Shown: positions 26,001 to 35,244, numbered from the stretch's first letter. The stretch: 38,949 nt of DNA from an uncultured Flavobacteriales bacterium (GCA_905478185.1 CAJQHO010000064.1:1-38949), one strand, 5' to 3'. Notes: generated by a model not told the origin, from the letters alone. Made by a program: numbers and translations.

Positions 26001-27052
26001 TACCTCATTATTTTGGTTTGCGTTAAAATAGAGTATTTATGAATAAGCTCAAAAAGTTCAGCAATCATTTGCTCGTCTATACCCAGATTTTTAGCATTCT
26101 CTTTTCTGGTCTTTAAAATATCAAACCATCTTTCAATCTGAAAGATAGTTAACTTGTTTTTATTCTTAAAGTGCCCTATTTCTTCTACAATATTTTTCCT
26201 GTCATTAAGCAAATCAATGATTTTGGTATCTAAAATATCTATCTGATTTCTATATGAAAATAATTCTTTTTTAAATGCTTCATCACGTAATTTTGCATCT
26301 CTAAGTATTAAATTATTCAGTATGTTTTCTAAATCAATTGGTAATATCTGCTGATTAGCATCACTTAATGCTTTGCTAGGATTATTGTGCGTTTCTATCA
26401 TCAAACCATCCATATTTAGATCCATAGCTGTTTGTGAAACATCCTCTATTAAAGAAGCGTTTCCTGAAATATGTGAAGGATCACAGATAATAGACAGATC
26501 ACGAACTTCTTCTCTTAACTTTATAGGCAATTCCCATTTAGGATCATTTCTAAATGCTAACTTTTCATAACTATAGAATCCTCTGTGAATTGCTGAAAGT
26601 TGAGTAACTCCAGATTTATTTAAACGCTCAAAAGCACCAAGCCAAAGACCAATTTCAGGGTGAATAGGGTTTTTTACAAAAACGGGTATGTCAACTCCTT
26701 TTAAAGCCTCTGCAATTTCCTGTAAATAAAAAGGATTAACAGTGGTTCTAGCTCCAATCCAAAGCATATCAATTCCAGCATCCAGACAAAGTTCAACATG
26801 CTTAGCTGTCGCTACTTCTGTCGCTACCTTCATGCCCGTTTGAAGTTGAGCCTGTTGCATCCATTTTAATGCATCTTTACCAATACCTTCAAAAGAATTT
26901 GGTTTTGTTCTCGGCTTCCAAACACCAGCCCTAAAAACATCTGCAGTCCCTTTTAACTCTTTTGCTATCTGCAAAATTTGTTCTTCTGATTCTGCACTGC
27001 AAGGCCCAGCAATTACATATGGTTTTTTATCTATAAATTTCTTGAGTTCCAT
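26000..27052 (-). CDS. Bifunctional DAHP synthase / chorismate mutase
   Basis: 350-residue fusion. Residues 1-260 are a type I-beta DAHP synthase (AGPCSAESEEQ at 15-25, FRAGVWKPRTKPNSFEG, WIGARTT, VKNPIHPE, CDPSHISGN). It condenses phosphoenolpyruvate and erythrose-4-phosphate to start aromatic amino acid synthesis. Residues about 265-350 form an AroQ-type chorismate mutase helical domain (YRNQIDILDTKIIDLLNDRKN to QTKIMR). The fusion is common in Bacteroidota and lets prephenate or chorismate regulate the synthase. It is co-directional with rsmI upstream and recJ downstream, sharing one base with each. Confidence 0.94.
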   Translation of the reverse strand: MELKKFIDKKPYVIAGPCSAESEEQILQIAKELKGTADVFRAGVWKPRTKPNSFEGIGKDALKWMQQAQLQTGMKVATEVATAKHVELCLDAGIDMLWIGARTTVNPFYLQEIAEALKGVDIPVFVKNPIHPEIGLWLGAFERLNKSGVTQLSAIHRGFYSYEKLAFRNDPKWELPIKLREEVRDLSIICDPSHISGNASLIEDVSQTAMDLNMDGLMIETHNNPSKALSDANQQILPIDLENILNNLILRDAKLRDEAFKKELFSYRNQIDILDTKIIDLLNDRKNIVEEIGHFKNKNKLTIFQIERWFDILKTRKENAKNLGIDEQMIAELFELIHKYSILTQTKIMR

Positions 27053-27720
27053 TATTTTCCCTCTACAATAATTACAAATTCCCCTTTAGGTTTTTTCTGC
27101 TCAAAATACTCCATTACCTCTTTTGCACTTCCCCTTTTTGTTTCTTCAAACATTTTTGATATTTCTCTTGAAACAGACACTTTCCTATCCTCTCCAAAAT
27201 ACTCAGAAAAAAGAGAAAGTGTTTTAACAATCCTATGAGGAGATTCATAAAAAACAATGGTTCTTTCTTCCTCTGAAAGCAATTTTAGTCTTGTTTGTCT
27301 TCCTTTTTTAACAGGTAAAAATCCTTCAAATACAAATTTATCAGAAGGGAGCCCAGAATTTACTAAAGCAGGGACAAATGCTGTTGCTCCAGGCAAACAA
27401 TCTACCTCTATATCGTTTTTTACACACTCACGAACCAATAAAAAACCAGGGTCTGATATAGCGGGAGTTCCTGCATCAGAAACTAGTGCAATTGTTTCTC
27501 CTAACTTAATTCTATCAATCCATTTTTGCAAAACTTTATGCTCATTATGCATATGAAATGGCGCAAGATTTGCATCAATATCATAATGAGAAAATAGTTT
27601 TCTTGAAGTTCTAGTGTCCTCAGCAAGAACAATATTTACTTCCTTTAAAATACGCAAAGCTCTTAAAGTTATATCCTCTAAGTTTCCTATTGGTGTTGGT
27701 ATTAAATACAATTTTGACAT
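27052..27720 (-). CDS. rsmI: 16S rRNA (cytidine-1402 2'-O)-methyltransferase
   Basis: Tetrapyrrole-methylase-fold enzyme that 2'-O-methylates C1402 of 16S rRNA. It has 222 residues. Family motifs are LIPTPIGNLEDITLRAL at the N-terminus, LAEDTRTSRKL, ALVSDAGTPAISDPGF and the LPGATAFVPALVNSGLP segment. The usual C-terminal extension is short. It starts nine bases after the DUF2279 gene on the same strand. Confidence 0.96.
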   Translation of the reverse strand: MSKLYLIPTPIGNLEDITLRALRILKEVNIVLAEDTRTSRKLFSHYDIDANLAPFHMHNEHKVLQKWIDRIKLGETIALVSDAGTPAISDPGFLLVRECVKNDIEVDCLPGATAFVPALVNSGLPSDKFVFEGFLPVKKGRQTRLKLLSEEERTIVFYESPHRIVKTLSLFSEYFGEDRKVSVSREISKMFEETKRGSAKEVMEYFEQKKPKGEFVIIVEGK

Positions 27721-27729
27721 ATCACAAAT

Positions 27730-28617
27730 TTAAAGGAATAATGGATAAAATTCTAGTTTTGGGCTGATTCTTATTGTTGGAGCAGGGAGATGAAAATAAT
27801 TTAGCCAATGCTTAACTTTTATTCCAGTAGGAGAATTCCATCTTTTAAGCAATTTAGGAATATCATAATCAAAAGCAACATACCACTCATTTTCCCCACC
27901 AGTTTTTGTTCCATGAGCATCTAAATATTGAGTATCATCAATTCCAAAACCAACAGCTACATTCAGCCAATCGGGCCAACAACAACTTTCTGTAAAATGA
28001 TTTACATCAAAAGTTATCCAATAAGTTTGGTTCGGATAATCATCTTGCCAAGCATATTTATTAGTCTGTTTCCCTCTTTGTGCATCCAAATCCCAGTAAA
28101 TATTGGAGCGCTTATAATAAGAAAATTTAAAATTTATTGCTTTCAAATCATCATTATAATATTGGGCAACAGGCCAAAAAGCACCAGTAGAGCCTAAAGC
28201 TAAATCCCATTTACTGAAACCCCAATAAGGAGCATAAGCATCTTTCATTTCAATAGCAAGTTGCAAGCCAGAACCAAAAAAACCTCCATACCAAAGTGCT
28301 TGTTTTTCGTTCATCCCCGCCCATTTCATTGAAGATGAAAAAATATCAGCAGCTTCTAATCCACCCATAAAATGCCCAACTTTATCAACATTTAAAGCAT
28401 AAGTTAAGTCAGCACCATCATCAAAATGAAAAGAAGTTTGTTTATCAGCCCACCAAGAATTTTGAATATAATAGTAGGAACCTCCAAGTGCTGCACACAA
28501 ACTGCTACTTACAATAGCTACTCTTTTTTTATGCACTTTCAAGCTATCATTTTGAGCAAGAGTATTATTGCAAAAAAGAATTAAAAATCCTATTAAAAAC
28601 AAACTTTTAAAATTCAT
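27730..28617 (-). CDS. DUF2279 family exported protein
   Basis: 295-residue protein of unknown function. A signal peptide is clear (MNFKSLFLIGFLILFCNNTLAQ). The DUF2279 region contains VDKVGHFMGGLEAADIF, ALWYGGFFGSGLQLAIEMKDAY and WGFSKWDLALGSTGAFWPV (about residues 80-150), with repeated Gly-rich hydrophobic stretches. The C-terminal half is aromatic-rich and ends ...KLEFYPLFL, which could suggest an outer-membrane or periplasmic location. It is divergent from tdk. Confidence 0.82.
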   Translation of the reverse strand: MNFKSLFLIGFLILFCNNTLAQNDSLKVHKKRVAIVSSSLCAALGGSYYYIQNSWWADKQTSFHFDDGADLTYALNVDKVGHFMGGLEAADIFSSSMKWAGMNEKQALWYGGFFGSGLQLAIEMKDAYAPYWGFSKWDLALGSTGAFWPVAQYYNDDLKAINFKFSYYKRSNIYWDLDAQRGKQTNKYAWQDDYPNQTYWITFDVNHFTESCCWPDWLNVAVGFGIDDTQYLDAHGTKTGGENEWYVAFDYDIPKLLKRWNSPTGIKVKHWLNYFHLPAPTIRISPKLEFYPLFL

Positions 28618-28638
28618 AAATATTGAAATTGCTTTTCA

Positions 28639-28646
28639 TACTTTTG
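28639..28646 (+). promoter_or_regulatory. -7 promoter element for tdk
   Basis: TACTTTTG is an exact TAnnTTTG match, 31 bases before the tdk ATG. A TTG lies 13 bases upstream of the box, closer than the usual spacing, so the -33 part is uncertain. Confidence 0.45.
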
Positions 28647-28650
28647 TTAG

Positions 28651-28677
28651 CAAACTTAATAAAAGAAATTCGCACAA
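28651..28677 (-). promoter_or_regulatory. Promoter of the DUF2279 gene, overlapping the tdk leader
   Basis: On the minus strand, TTG (28675-28677), 16 bases, then TAAGTTTG (28651-28658), an exact -7 box, about 33 bases before the ATG at 28617. The -33 part abuts the tdk start codon at 28678, so the two divergent promoters occupy the same 60 bases. Confidence 0.5.
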
Positions 28678-29250
28678 ATGTTTTTAGAATCACAAATAAA
28701 CCACCCAATGCAAAAAGGGAGTATTGAAGTGATTTGTGGCTCAATGTTTTCTGGTAAAACAGAAGAATTACTCAGAAGATTAAAAAGAGCCGAATTTGCA
28801 AAGCTTAAAATTGCAGTTTTTAAACCTCAAGTTGATGTAAGATATGGTGAGGGTAAAGTAGTTTCTCACGATTCAAATACTATTACCTCAAATCCTATCC
28901 GAAATCCAATTGATATTTTAAATATGGTAACTGAAATGGAAGTAGTTGCTATTGATGAGGCTCAGTTTTTTGACAATGAATTAATAGCTGTTTGCAATAA
29001 ATTAGCTGATGATGGAAAAAGAGTAATTATAGCTGGGCTCGATATGGATTTTTTAGGAAAGCCATTTGGGGTTATGCCGCAACTTTTGGCTATAGCTGAA
29101 CATGTAACAAAAGTTCATGCAATTTGTATTGATTGTGGTTCTATTGCTAATCATTCATTTAGGCTTACAAAGAGTAAAGAATTAGTGGAACTTGGAGAAA
29201 AAGAAGAATATAAGCCATTATGTAGAAACTGTTTTTCACAACAAAAATAA
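28678..29250 (+). CDS. tdk: Thymidine kinase
   Basis: Type II thymidine kinase of the salvage pathway, producing dTMP from thymidine and ATP. It has 190 residues. The P-loop is [18 protein letters not shown] (GSMFSGKT at 21-28), the Walker B-like segment is [12 protein letters not shown], and the zinc lasso is built from CIDCGS and CRNCF near the C-terminus. The start agrees with family N-termini. Its last 59 bases overlap the track's alr ORF, but I argue below that alr starts after tdk. Confidence 0.96.
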   Translation: MFLESQINHPMQKGSIEVICGSMFSGKTEELLRRLKRAEFAKLKIAVFKPQVDVRYGEGKVVSHDSNTITSNPIRNPIDILNMVTEMEVVAIDEAQFFDNELIAVCNKLADDGKRVIIAGLDMDFLGKPFGVMPQLLAIAEHVTKVHAICIDCGSIANHSFRLTKSKELVELGEKEEYKPLCRNCFSQQK

Positions 29251-29251
29251 T

Positions 29252-30331
29252 TTGGAATTTTCTAACGAAACTATATTACACATTGATTTAAATAAATTAG
29301 AACAAAACTTTAATTATTTAAAAAGCAAACTTAAAAAAAACACTAAAATTATTGGGGTTGTAAAGGCTTTCGCTTACGGACATGGTGATATTGAAATTTC
29401 AAGGAAATTAGAAAAATTAGGTGCTTATGCTCTTTGGGTTAGTGATTTTGAAGAAGGAATTTCTTTAAGGGAAGCTGGTATTAAATCAAAAATTATTGTT
29501 GCTAATCCTGGGTTAAAATGCTATAAAGAAATAATTAAATATAGTCTTGATATTGTAATTTACAATCATAGATTACTTGATTTATACGCTTCTAAAAAAA
29601 ATGATATAAATATTCATATAAAGTTTAATTCAGGAATGAATAGATATGGTTTTGAGGCTCAAGAAACAGCTAATATAGTTGAAAAGATAAAGGCTAATTA
29701 TCATTTAAAATTACTTTCAATTTGTTCACATTTAGCATCATCAGATAAAGAAGAAAAATCAGAATTTACTCTTAATCAAATTGCTAAATTCAAGACAATC
29801 TCTAAGAATTTTGAACTACTTTATGATGCTAAAATTGATAAACACATTCTAAACTCTAATGGTGTCTTAAACTTTGCAAATCATCAAATGGATGTAGTCC
29901 GATTAGGAATTGGTTTGTATGGATCATCAACTGATAAAAATTTGAAGCAAATCAGTCAGCTATCAAGTGTTGTTACTCAAATTAGAAATGTAGAAAAAGG
30001 AGAGTCAGTTGGTTATGGGCCTTCTTTTCTTGCTCCTGAAAATATGAAAATCGCAATAATTCCTATTGGCTATGCTGATGGTTTAAACCGAAAATTTAGT
30101 AGTATCGGTAGTGTTTACATTAATAAAAAAGAATGCAAGATTATCGGTAATATTAGTATGGATAGTTTTGCTGTTAATACTTCTAATATTACTATAGATG
30201 AGGGAGAAGCAGTAGAAATATTTGGGAATAATTTGTCTGTTATCGAAATTGCAAAAAAGATAAATACAATTCCTTATGAGATTTACTCTACTTTAAATAG
30301 AAGAATTAAGAGAGTTTATTCTGATTCGTAA
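29252..30331 (+). CDS. alr: Alanine racemase
   Basis: PLP enzyme making D-alanine for peptidoglycan. The track begins at an ATG (29192) inside tdk, but the first 20 residues would then be a shadow of tdk. The TTG at 29252, one base past the tdk stop, gives a family-like start (EFSNETILHIDLNKLEQNF) and 359 residues. The PLP lysine is K38 in VVKAFAYGHG; the usual Asn/Asp after KA is Phe here. The C-terminal domain has the catalytic-tyrosine segment GESVGYGPSF and IGYADGLNR, then GNISMDSFAVN. It is stand-alone rather than fused to MurF, as it is in some Bacteroidota. The end overlaps the convergent O-antigen-ligase-like gene by 16 bases. Confidence 0.9.
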   Translation: MEFSNETILHIDLNKLEQNFNYLKSKLKKNTKIIGVVKAFAYGHGDIEISRKLEKLGAYALWVSDFEEGISLREAGIKSKIIVANPGLKCYKEIIKYSLDIVIYNHRLLDLYASKKNDINIHIKFNSGMNRYGFEAQETANIVEKIKANYHLKLLSICSHLASSDKEEKSEFTLNQIAKFKTISKNFELLYDAKIDKHILNSNGVLNFANHQMDVVRLGIGLYGSSTDKNLKQISQLSSVVTQIRNVEKGESVGYGPSFLAPENMKIAIIPIGYADGLNRKFSSIGSVYINKKECKIIGNISMDSFAVNTSNITIDEGEAVEIFGNNLSVIEIAKKINTIPYEIYSTLNRRIKRVYSDS

Positions 30332-31500
30332 CGACTATAAATTGTATACAGGAAAATATACGCAATAGTAAGTATAAAAATAAAAAAGTACGAGTCAACA
30401 AGCATCAAAAACATGAAAGAAATAGGTAATAAAGCCCTATGAATTCCATCTTTTTTTCTGAACAATTCTTTAATTTGATGATAAAAGATGAATAGAAGTA
30501 ATATCAATCCTAAAATTCCAAGCTCAAACCAAACATATAAATATTGATTATGGGGAGTGGTGTGTAGTTGAAAATCGTGTCCAGAATCTACCTCATCAAT
30601 AAATATTTTCCCAAAACTTCCTGTGCCATAACCCCAAATTGGCTTTTGTAAAATCCTATTAACTGATTCTCTAACAAAAACATAGCGAATATCTTCAAGT
30701 TTCCCCTTCCCAGCTTCCCCATTATTTACAATTATATTTGAAACAGCATCAAATCTATTCTTGTAAACTTTAGTTGTTTTATAAACTATAAATTGAAAAG
30801 AAAAAAGTAAAATAATAAACGCTAGTAATCTAAGCAAGTGCTTTCGATTATAATATATAATATAAAACAGTGCTGATAAATTAAAAATTACTTGCCCAGC
30901 TCGTCCTCTTTCAGTAAATATACTAATAGCATAAGCAATAATAAATAAGACTAATGCAACTTTATATTTACTCTTTTTCTCTATTAAAATATATAATGAA
31001 ATAGTAAAAGATAGGGATAGTATTACATTATGATAATTATACTTGATAAAAGCAGATATACTCCAATCATAATTAATAAAAGAAAAATATTCATCTATTG
31101 GCAGAATAATGTTATTGTTAATAGCAATAGAAACTATTGCCGAAATAAAAGTGGTGATTAAAAATGCAACTACACCATTTCTAATTGTTTCTTGCTTTAA
31201 GTTCATTGTTCTTAAAACTGGAAAAACTAACAACAGAGCCAACCTCTGAAATTGCCAATTAGCATTTAGATGAGTGTTCCCCCACAACATTCCTAGTCCA
31301 TATAAGGCAATCAAAGCAAAAACAGATAAGATCCATTTTGATACTTTTATAGCTTTAAATTTATTCTTAAAATCCCCCTCAATAATCCAGCATAATGCTA
31401 ATAACCCAATGACTAAATTTGTAATTGCTATAGAAGTAGGAATAGTAATACCTAATAAAATAAATAAAACTTGTTGTGCCTTATTTACTACTCTATTCAT
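30316..31500 (-). CDS. O-antigen ligase/polymerase-like membrane protein
   Basis: 394-residue polytopic membrane protein with about ten to twelve hydrophobic segments. The large extracytoplasmic loop and flanking motif RILQKPIWGYGTGSFGK and TTPHNQYLYVWFELGILG are characteristic of the Wzy_C/O-antigen ligase (WaaL-like) superfamily, which joins or polymerises lipid-linked glycans. The start overlaps the S41 protease stop by eight bases (ATGAATAG). No other polysaccharide genes are nearby, so ligase versus polymerase cannot be decided. Confidence 0.82.
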   Translation of the reverse strand: MNRVVNKAQQVLFILLGITIPTSIAITNLVIGLLALCWIIEGDFKNKFKAIKVSKWILSVFALIALYGLGMLWGNTHLNANWQFQRLALLLVFPVLRTMNLKQETIRNGVVAFLITTFISAIVSIAINNNIILPIDEYFSFINYDWSISAFIKYNYHNVILSLSFTISLYILIEKKSKYKVALVLFIIAYAISIFTERGRAGQVIFNLSALFYIIYYNRKHLLRLLAFIILLFSFQFIVYKTTKVYKNRFDAVSNIIVNNGEAGKGKLEDIRYVFVRESVNRILQKPIWGYGTGSFGKIFIDEVDSGHDFQLHTTPHNQYLYVWFELGILGLILLLFIFYHQIKELFRKKDGIHRALLPISFMFLMLVDSYFFIFILTIAYIFLYTIYSRYESE

Positions 31501-33139
31501 TACCTAATATTTTATTATACTCAGTGTTTTCATTCAAAATTTCAATTGCTTTTTCAACTTCAATATCAAAGTTAAGTCCAGCTTTTATCCTTCCTTTTTG
31601 ATAAAAATATCTGCTCATAATTTCTCCTGTTAATATTTCTTTTATCTCCTCTTTGCTTTTTTGCAAATCATTATTCTTATTCTCCAGCATTTTTGCAAAT
31701 AAAATATCATACTCAGTAGATAAATTATCAAAATAATCTTCTTCCTCAGCCTTCTTCTTTAACTTTTCTAAAGACTTTTCTGTTTCGGTTTTATAAGTAT
31801 ATTCTTTATCCGAAATATAATATGAAAAGTCAGAGAAATCAGCATCAGAAAAAATAAATTCTTCAGAGATAGAGTCATGAGAAAAACGATAATCAGTTGC
31901 ATAATCAAAGAAAAAACGCTCCTTTAATAAAGATGGGATAATCATGCTATATTGCCCAGGATCTGTAATAATATCAGGAAGAATTCCTCCTCCATCTTTT
32001 ACTTCTCTACCATTTCTAGTTTCGTAAGAAGTCATTAATGAATCCGGAACTTTCCCTACACTTCCGTCATCATTTCTATTAGAATAATCTAAAGCTTGAA
32101 TACACCTTCCACTAGGAATATAATACTTTGCAACTGTTAACTTTAACTGTGAATTATACGATAATTTTCGGGTTTGCTGTACAAGTCCTTTTCCATAACT
32201 TCTTTGACCAATTACTACTCCTCTATCTAAATCTTGGATAGCACCTGATACAATTTCAGAAGCTGAAGCTGATGATGAATTGATTAAAACTACCAAAGGA
32301 ACCTCAGTGTCTAATGGGGCTTTATTAGCCACATAAGATTTCTCCCAAGATTTTATTTTACCCTTTGTACTAACAACTTCCTCTCCTTTATCTACAAATA
32401 AATTTACAATATCTACTGATTCGTTTAACAAGCCCCCCGGATTACTTCTTAAGTCTAATATTAACCCTTTTAATTCTTGCTCTTTCTTCAATTCCTTGAT
32501 TGCATTTTTCAAATCATTAGCACAATTTCTTGTAAAACTTCTGAGTCTAATGTAGGCTATCCCATCTTCAATAAATGCTGAATAAGGAACACTTGCAACA
32601 GAAACTTGTTCTCTATCAAAACTTACTTCAAATGGTTTTATCTTATTTTTTCTTTCAATCAATACAGTAACGGCTGTATTGGGCTGACCTTTTAAAACTT
32701 TACTAACTTCTTCAGTACTTTTTCCTTCTGCTGATTTCCCGTTTATTTCAAGAATTTTATCTCCAGCCATAAGTCCAGCTTTTTGGGCAGGAAACCCCTC
32801 ATAGGGTTCAGAAATATAAACATAATCGCCTCTTGTTGTAATCATAGCTCCAATTCCACCATATTGTCCAGTTGTCATAAACCTAAAATCTTCAATATCA
32901 GATTCTGGAATGTAAGTTGTGTAAGGGTCCAATGATTTAAGCATTGCTTTGATTCCTTTTTTCATCAAATCTCCAGGGTCAGTTTCATCAACATAAAAAG
33001 TATTTAACTCTTTATATAATGTTGTGAATATGTCAAGGTTCTTAGCAATCTCAAAATAATTATCTACAAAACCTACTGAAACAAAAGAGGTAATTGCTAG
33101 AGATATCGCTAAAATTATTAATTTAAATTTTTTCTTCAT
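31493..33139 (-). CDS. S41-family C-terminal processing peptidase
   Basis: 548-residue exported serine protease of the CtpA/Prc type. There is an N-terminal signal or anchor (KLIILAISLAITSFVSVGF). A PDZ domain lies at about residues 80-170 (GGIGAMITTRGDYVYI to GDKILEINGKS). The catalytic region has LRSNPGGLL, the serine in INSSSASASEIVSGAI, and the lysine in GQRSYGKGLVQ. The C-terminal 150 residues are acidic and helical. It lies 11 bases after yidD, and rnpA, yidD, this gene and the ligase gene form one run. Confidence 0.93.
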   Translation of the reverse strand: MKKKFKLIILAISLAITSFVSVGFVDNYFEIAKNLDIFTTLYKELNTFYVDETDPGDLMKKGIKAMLKSLDPYTTYIPESDIEDFRFMTTGQYGGIGAMITTRGDYVYISEPYEGFPAQKAGLMAGDKILEINGKSAEGKSTEEVSKVLKGQPNTAVTVLIERKNKIKPFEVSFDREQVSVASVPYSAFIEDGIAYIRLRSFTRNCANDLKNAIKELKKEQELKGLILDLRSNPGGLLNESVDIVNLFVDKGEEVVSTKGKIKSWEKSYVANKAPLDTEVPLVVLINSSSASASEIVSGAIQDLDRGVVIGQRSYGKGLVQQTRKLSYNSQLKLTVAKYYIPSGRCIQALDYSNRNDDGSVGKVPDSLMTSYETRNGREVKDGGGILPDIITDPGQYSMIIPSLLKERFFFDYATDYRFSHDSISEEFIFSDADFSDFSYYISDKEYTYKTETEKSLEKLKKKAEEEDYFDNLSTEYDILFAKMLENKNNDLQKSKEEIKEILTGEIMSRYFYQKGRIKAGLNFDIEVEKAIEILNENTEYNKILGNE

Positions 33140-33150
33140 ATTTATCTTTT

Positions 33151-33372
33151 TTATGGGACAGGGTCATGTCCGTGCCCCCCCCAAGGATGGCAACTAAAAA
33201 TTCTTTTTATTGTTAATTTTGCACCTTTCCATGCTCCATATTTTGTGATTGCTTCTATTCCGTATTGCGAACAAGTTGGCGTATATCTACATATTGGTGG
33301 TAATAATGGAGAAAGAACTTTTTGATATACAATTATAATTGTTCTGAATAGAAAAGAAAAAATCACATTCAT
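33151..33372 (-). CDS. yidD: Membrane protein insertion efficiency factor YidD
   Basis: 73-residue YidD-family protein that helps YidC insert inner-membrane proteins. It has an N-terminal amphipathic/hydrophobic helix ([18 protein letters not shown]), then the family core [15 protein letters not shown] (about residues 28-42) and the terminal [12 protein letters not shown]. The start overlaps the rnpA stop by four bases, the usual order in bacteria (rnpA-yidD). yidC is not in the window. Confidence 0.95.
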   Translation of the reverse strand: MNVIFSFLFRTIIIVYQKVLSPLLPPICRYTPTCSQYGIEAITKYGAWKGAKLTIKRIFSCHPWGGHGHDPVP

Positions 33373-33743
33373 AATTCTTCTTTTAAACGGCTTAAAAGTA
33401 ATTTTATTTTTACTTCTATCAGCTTATAATCCAAAATTTCGTGCTTCTGGTAAATAATTGCTAAATTTAACTGATGATTATTGCTCTTTAAATATTTTTC
33501 TAATTCGCTTTTTTGAAGGCGATAAGCCTCCTTTACCCTTCTTTTTATAACATTTCTATCTGAAGCTAATCTAACTCGTTTTTTAGGAACAACAATTAAA
33601 GCATTAAGAAAAACATCCTCATTATTATTATCAATATTATAAATAATTCTGAATGGTTTTTCAGTTAGAGATTTCCCATTTTCAAACAATCTTTCAATTG
33701 CTTTTTCATTACATAACTTTTGATTTTTGGGGAAGTGAAACAT
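33369..33743 (-). CDS. rnpA: Ribonuclease P protein component
   Basis: Protein subunit of RNase P, which matures tRNA 5' ends. It has 124 residues. The RNA-binding signature [14 protein letters not shown] (residues 63-76) is clear, and the start [23 protein letters not shown] fits the family. rpmH, its neighbour in many bacteria, is not here; instead a terminator and hemD precede it. A near-match -7 box (TACTTTTA, minus strand, 33748-33755) lies just before the ATG, so it may have its own near-leaderless promoter. Confidence 0.96.
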   Translation of the reverse strand: MFHFPKNQKLCNEKAIERLFENGKSLTEKPFRIIYNIDNNNEDVFLNALIVVPKKRVRLASDRNVIKRRVKEAYRLQKSELEKYLKSNNHQLNLAIIYQKHEILDYKLIEVKIKLLLSRLKEEL

Positions 33744-33756
33744 TGTTTAAAAGTAT

Positions 33757-33783
33757 AAAAAAAGGAGCTCGAAAGCTCCTTTT
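33757..33783 (-). terminator. Intrinsic terminator after hemD
   Basis: Minus-strand RNA would form AAAAGGAGCT-UUCG-AGCUCCUUUU, a perfect 10-bp stem with a UUCG tetraloop, continuing into a run of U. It lies 22 bases after the hemD stop and 14 before the rnpA ATG, so it separates the two transcripts. Confidence 0.85.
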
Positions 33784-33804
33784 AAAAATATTATTATAAA
33801 GAAA

Positions 33805-34569
33805 TTATCTTTTTCTTTTATTTGCTTCTTTTATATATTGATCTAATGCCATTGACATTGATGGCGCTTTTTTATTTGGAGCGGCAATATCAACTCTTAA
33901 GCCATTATCTTCAACTGATTTTATAGTTGTAGGTCCAAAAACTGCTAAACGAGTTTCATCTTGTTTAAACTCAGGGAAATTTTCTAAAAGTGACTTTATC
34001 CCTGTTGGGCTGAAAAACACTAATACATCATATTTTACATCAGATAGATCGGAAAGATCAGAACAAGCTACTTTATACATTTGTGCTTTTGTATAATCCA
34101 AACCACTTTCTTGTAATGATTTATTCATTTGTTTTTTCAAAACATCAGAGCACGGAAACATAAACTTAGATTCTTTATGTTTTTGCATGATAGGGATTAA
34201 ACTTGCAAGTGTTTGCTCTCCTGTAAATACTTTTCTTTTACGGTAAGTAATAAAGTTTTGTAAGTAATGTGCAATTGCTTCAGAAACGCAAAAGTATTTT
34301 GTAAAATCAGGAACTCTAAGTCTTAATTTCTCCATCATTCCAAAATAATGGTCCATTGCATTTTTTGAAGTAAAAATTACAGCATCATGATTTAAGATAG
34401 AAATTCTTTGCTCTTTAAACTCCATTGCAGTAATTTCCTCAACATGCATAAAAGGTCTAAAATCAATTTTTACTTTATGCTTTTTTTCCAAATTAGCATA
34501 AGGAGATTTACCTTCAGGTTTTGGTTGTGAAATTAAAATTGTTTTTACTTTCTTCTTTTGTTCAGCCAT
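33805..34569 (-). CDS. hemD: Uroporphyrinogen-III synthase
   Basis: Haem-pathway enzyme that closes hydroxymethylbilane to uroporphyrinogen III. It has 254 residues. The sequence is poorly conserved, as in the family generally, but shows ILISQPKPEGKSPYANLEKK at the N-terminus, VIFTSKNAMDHYF, the VLVFFSPTGIKSLLENFPEF segment and FGPTTIKSVEDNGLRVDIAAPNKK at the C-terminal end. These are HemD hallmarks in Bacteroidota. The gene is followed by a strong terminator and preceded 15 bases upstream by the DUF4271 gene. Confidence 0.9.
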   Translation of the reverse strand: MAEQKKKVKTILISQPKPEGKSPYANLEKKHKVKIDFRPFMHVEEITAMEFKEQRISILNHDAVIFTSKNAMDHYFGMMEKLRLRVPDFTKYFCVSEAIAHYLQNFITYRKRKVFTGEQTLASLIPIMQKHKESKFMFPCSDVLKKQMNKSLQESGLDYTKAQMYKVACSDLSDLSDVKYDVLVFFSPTGIKSLLENFPEFKQDETRLAVFGPTTIKSVEDNGLRVDIAAPNKKAPSMSMALDQYIKEANKRKR

Positions 34570-34584
34570 TTCTTTGTCTTTTTT

Positions 34585-35223
34585 TTAGTAAAAAACTCCC
34601 TTTCCTAGTATTAGAAGAGGGAAAATTTCGAGCGTGCAAAGATACAAAAAAATATAAAACTGAGGAAGTCCGAATGAATTTGTTCCTATTTTCCAAAGCC
34701 AAAATAACTTCATTAGAATTAATATTAAAAACAAAACGAAAGATATTACTAAAACTATAGTTGAAACTTCAAATGAAAAAAAGTACAACAACACTACTAA
34801 AGGGAATAAAATAAAGCCTAAAGTTCTATCAAAAAGCATAGAAAAAAATACGGCAAGTTTTGAAAGATCTTTTGTTTTTAAAATAAATCCTAAAAGCTTT
34901 ATCAGACCAATTTTAAACAAGAAAAAACCACTAACATAAATTAATTTCAACCCCACTGAAAGTAATTCAACTGACTGAGTTATCTTTAAAATAATGAGCG
35001 CAAAATTAATTGACATTAAAAAGAAAGTAATTGCATTTACTCTCTCTGTAAAAGCATTTTCTTCTCTTAAAAACTGATTGGCATGTCTTTGTGCAAACGC
35101 ACCCATAAAAAGCAATTTAGCATGCTTCCAATAAAGCCCTTTTAGCAATGCAATCAGAAAAAAAGACACTAATAATAGTACAAAGAAAATATCCTGATTA
35201 AAAATGATTTTACTTAAAGCCAA
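34585..35223 (-). CDS. DUF4271 family membrane protein
   Basis: 212-residue protein with about six transmembrane segments and no soluble domain. The segment WKHAKLLFMGAFAQRHANQFLREENAFTERVN (about residues 28-60) is typical of DUF4271, a Bacteroidota family often placed next to hemD. Its function is not known. A perfect -7 box (TATCTTTG) sits about 20 bases upstream of its ATG, and it likely forms a two-gene operon with hemD. Confidence 0.83.
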   Translation of the reverse strand: MALSKIIFNQDIFFVLLLVSFFLIALLKGLYWKHAKLLFMGAFAQRHANQFLREENAFTERVNAITFFLMSINFALIILKITQSVELLSVGLKLIYVSGFFLFKIGLIKLLGFILKTKDLSKLAVFFSMLFDRTLGFILFPLVVLLYFFSFEVSTIVLVISFVLFLILILMKLFWLWKIGTNSFGLPQFYIFLYLCTLEIFPLLILGKGVFY

Positions 35224-35244
35224 CTTTTAAAAATTTAATGAATA

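Noticed and set aside
34521-34760. 79-residue plus-strand ORF across the DUF4271-hemD junction
   Set aside because: Antisense to two well-supported genes and without recognisable sequence.
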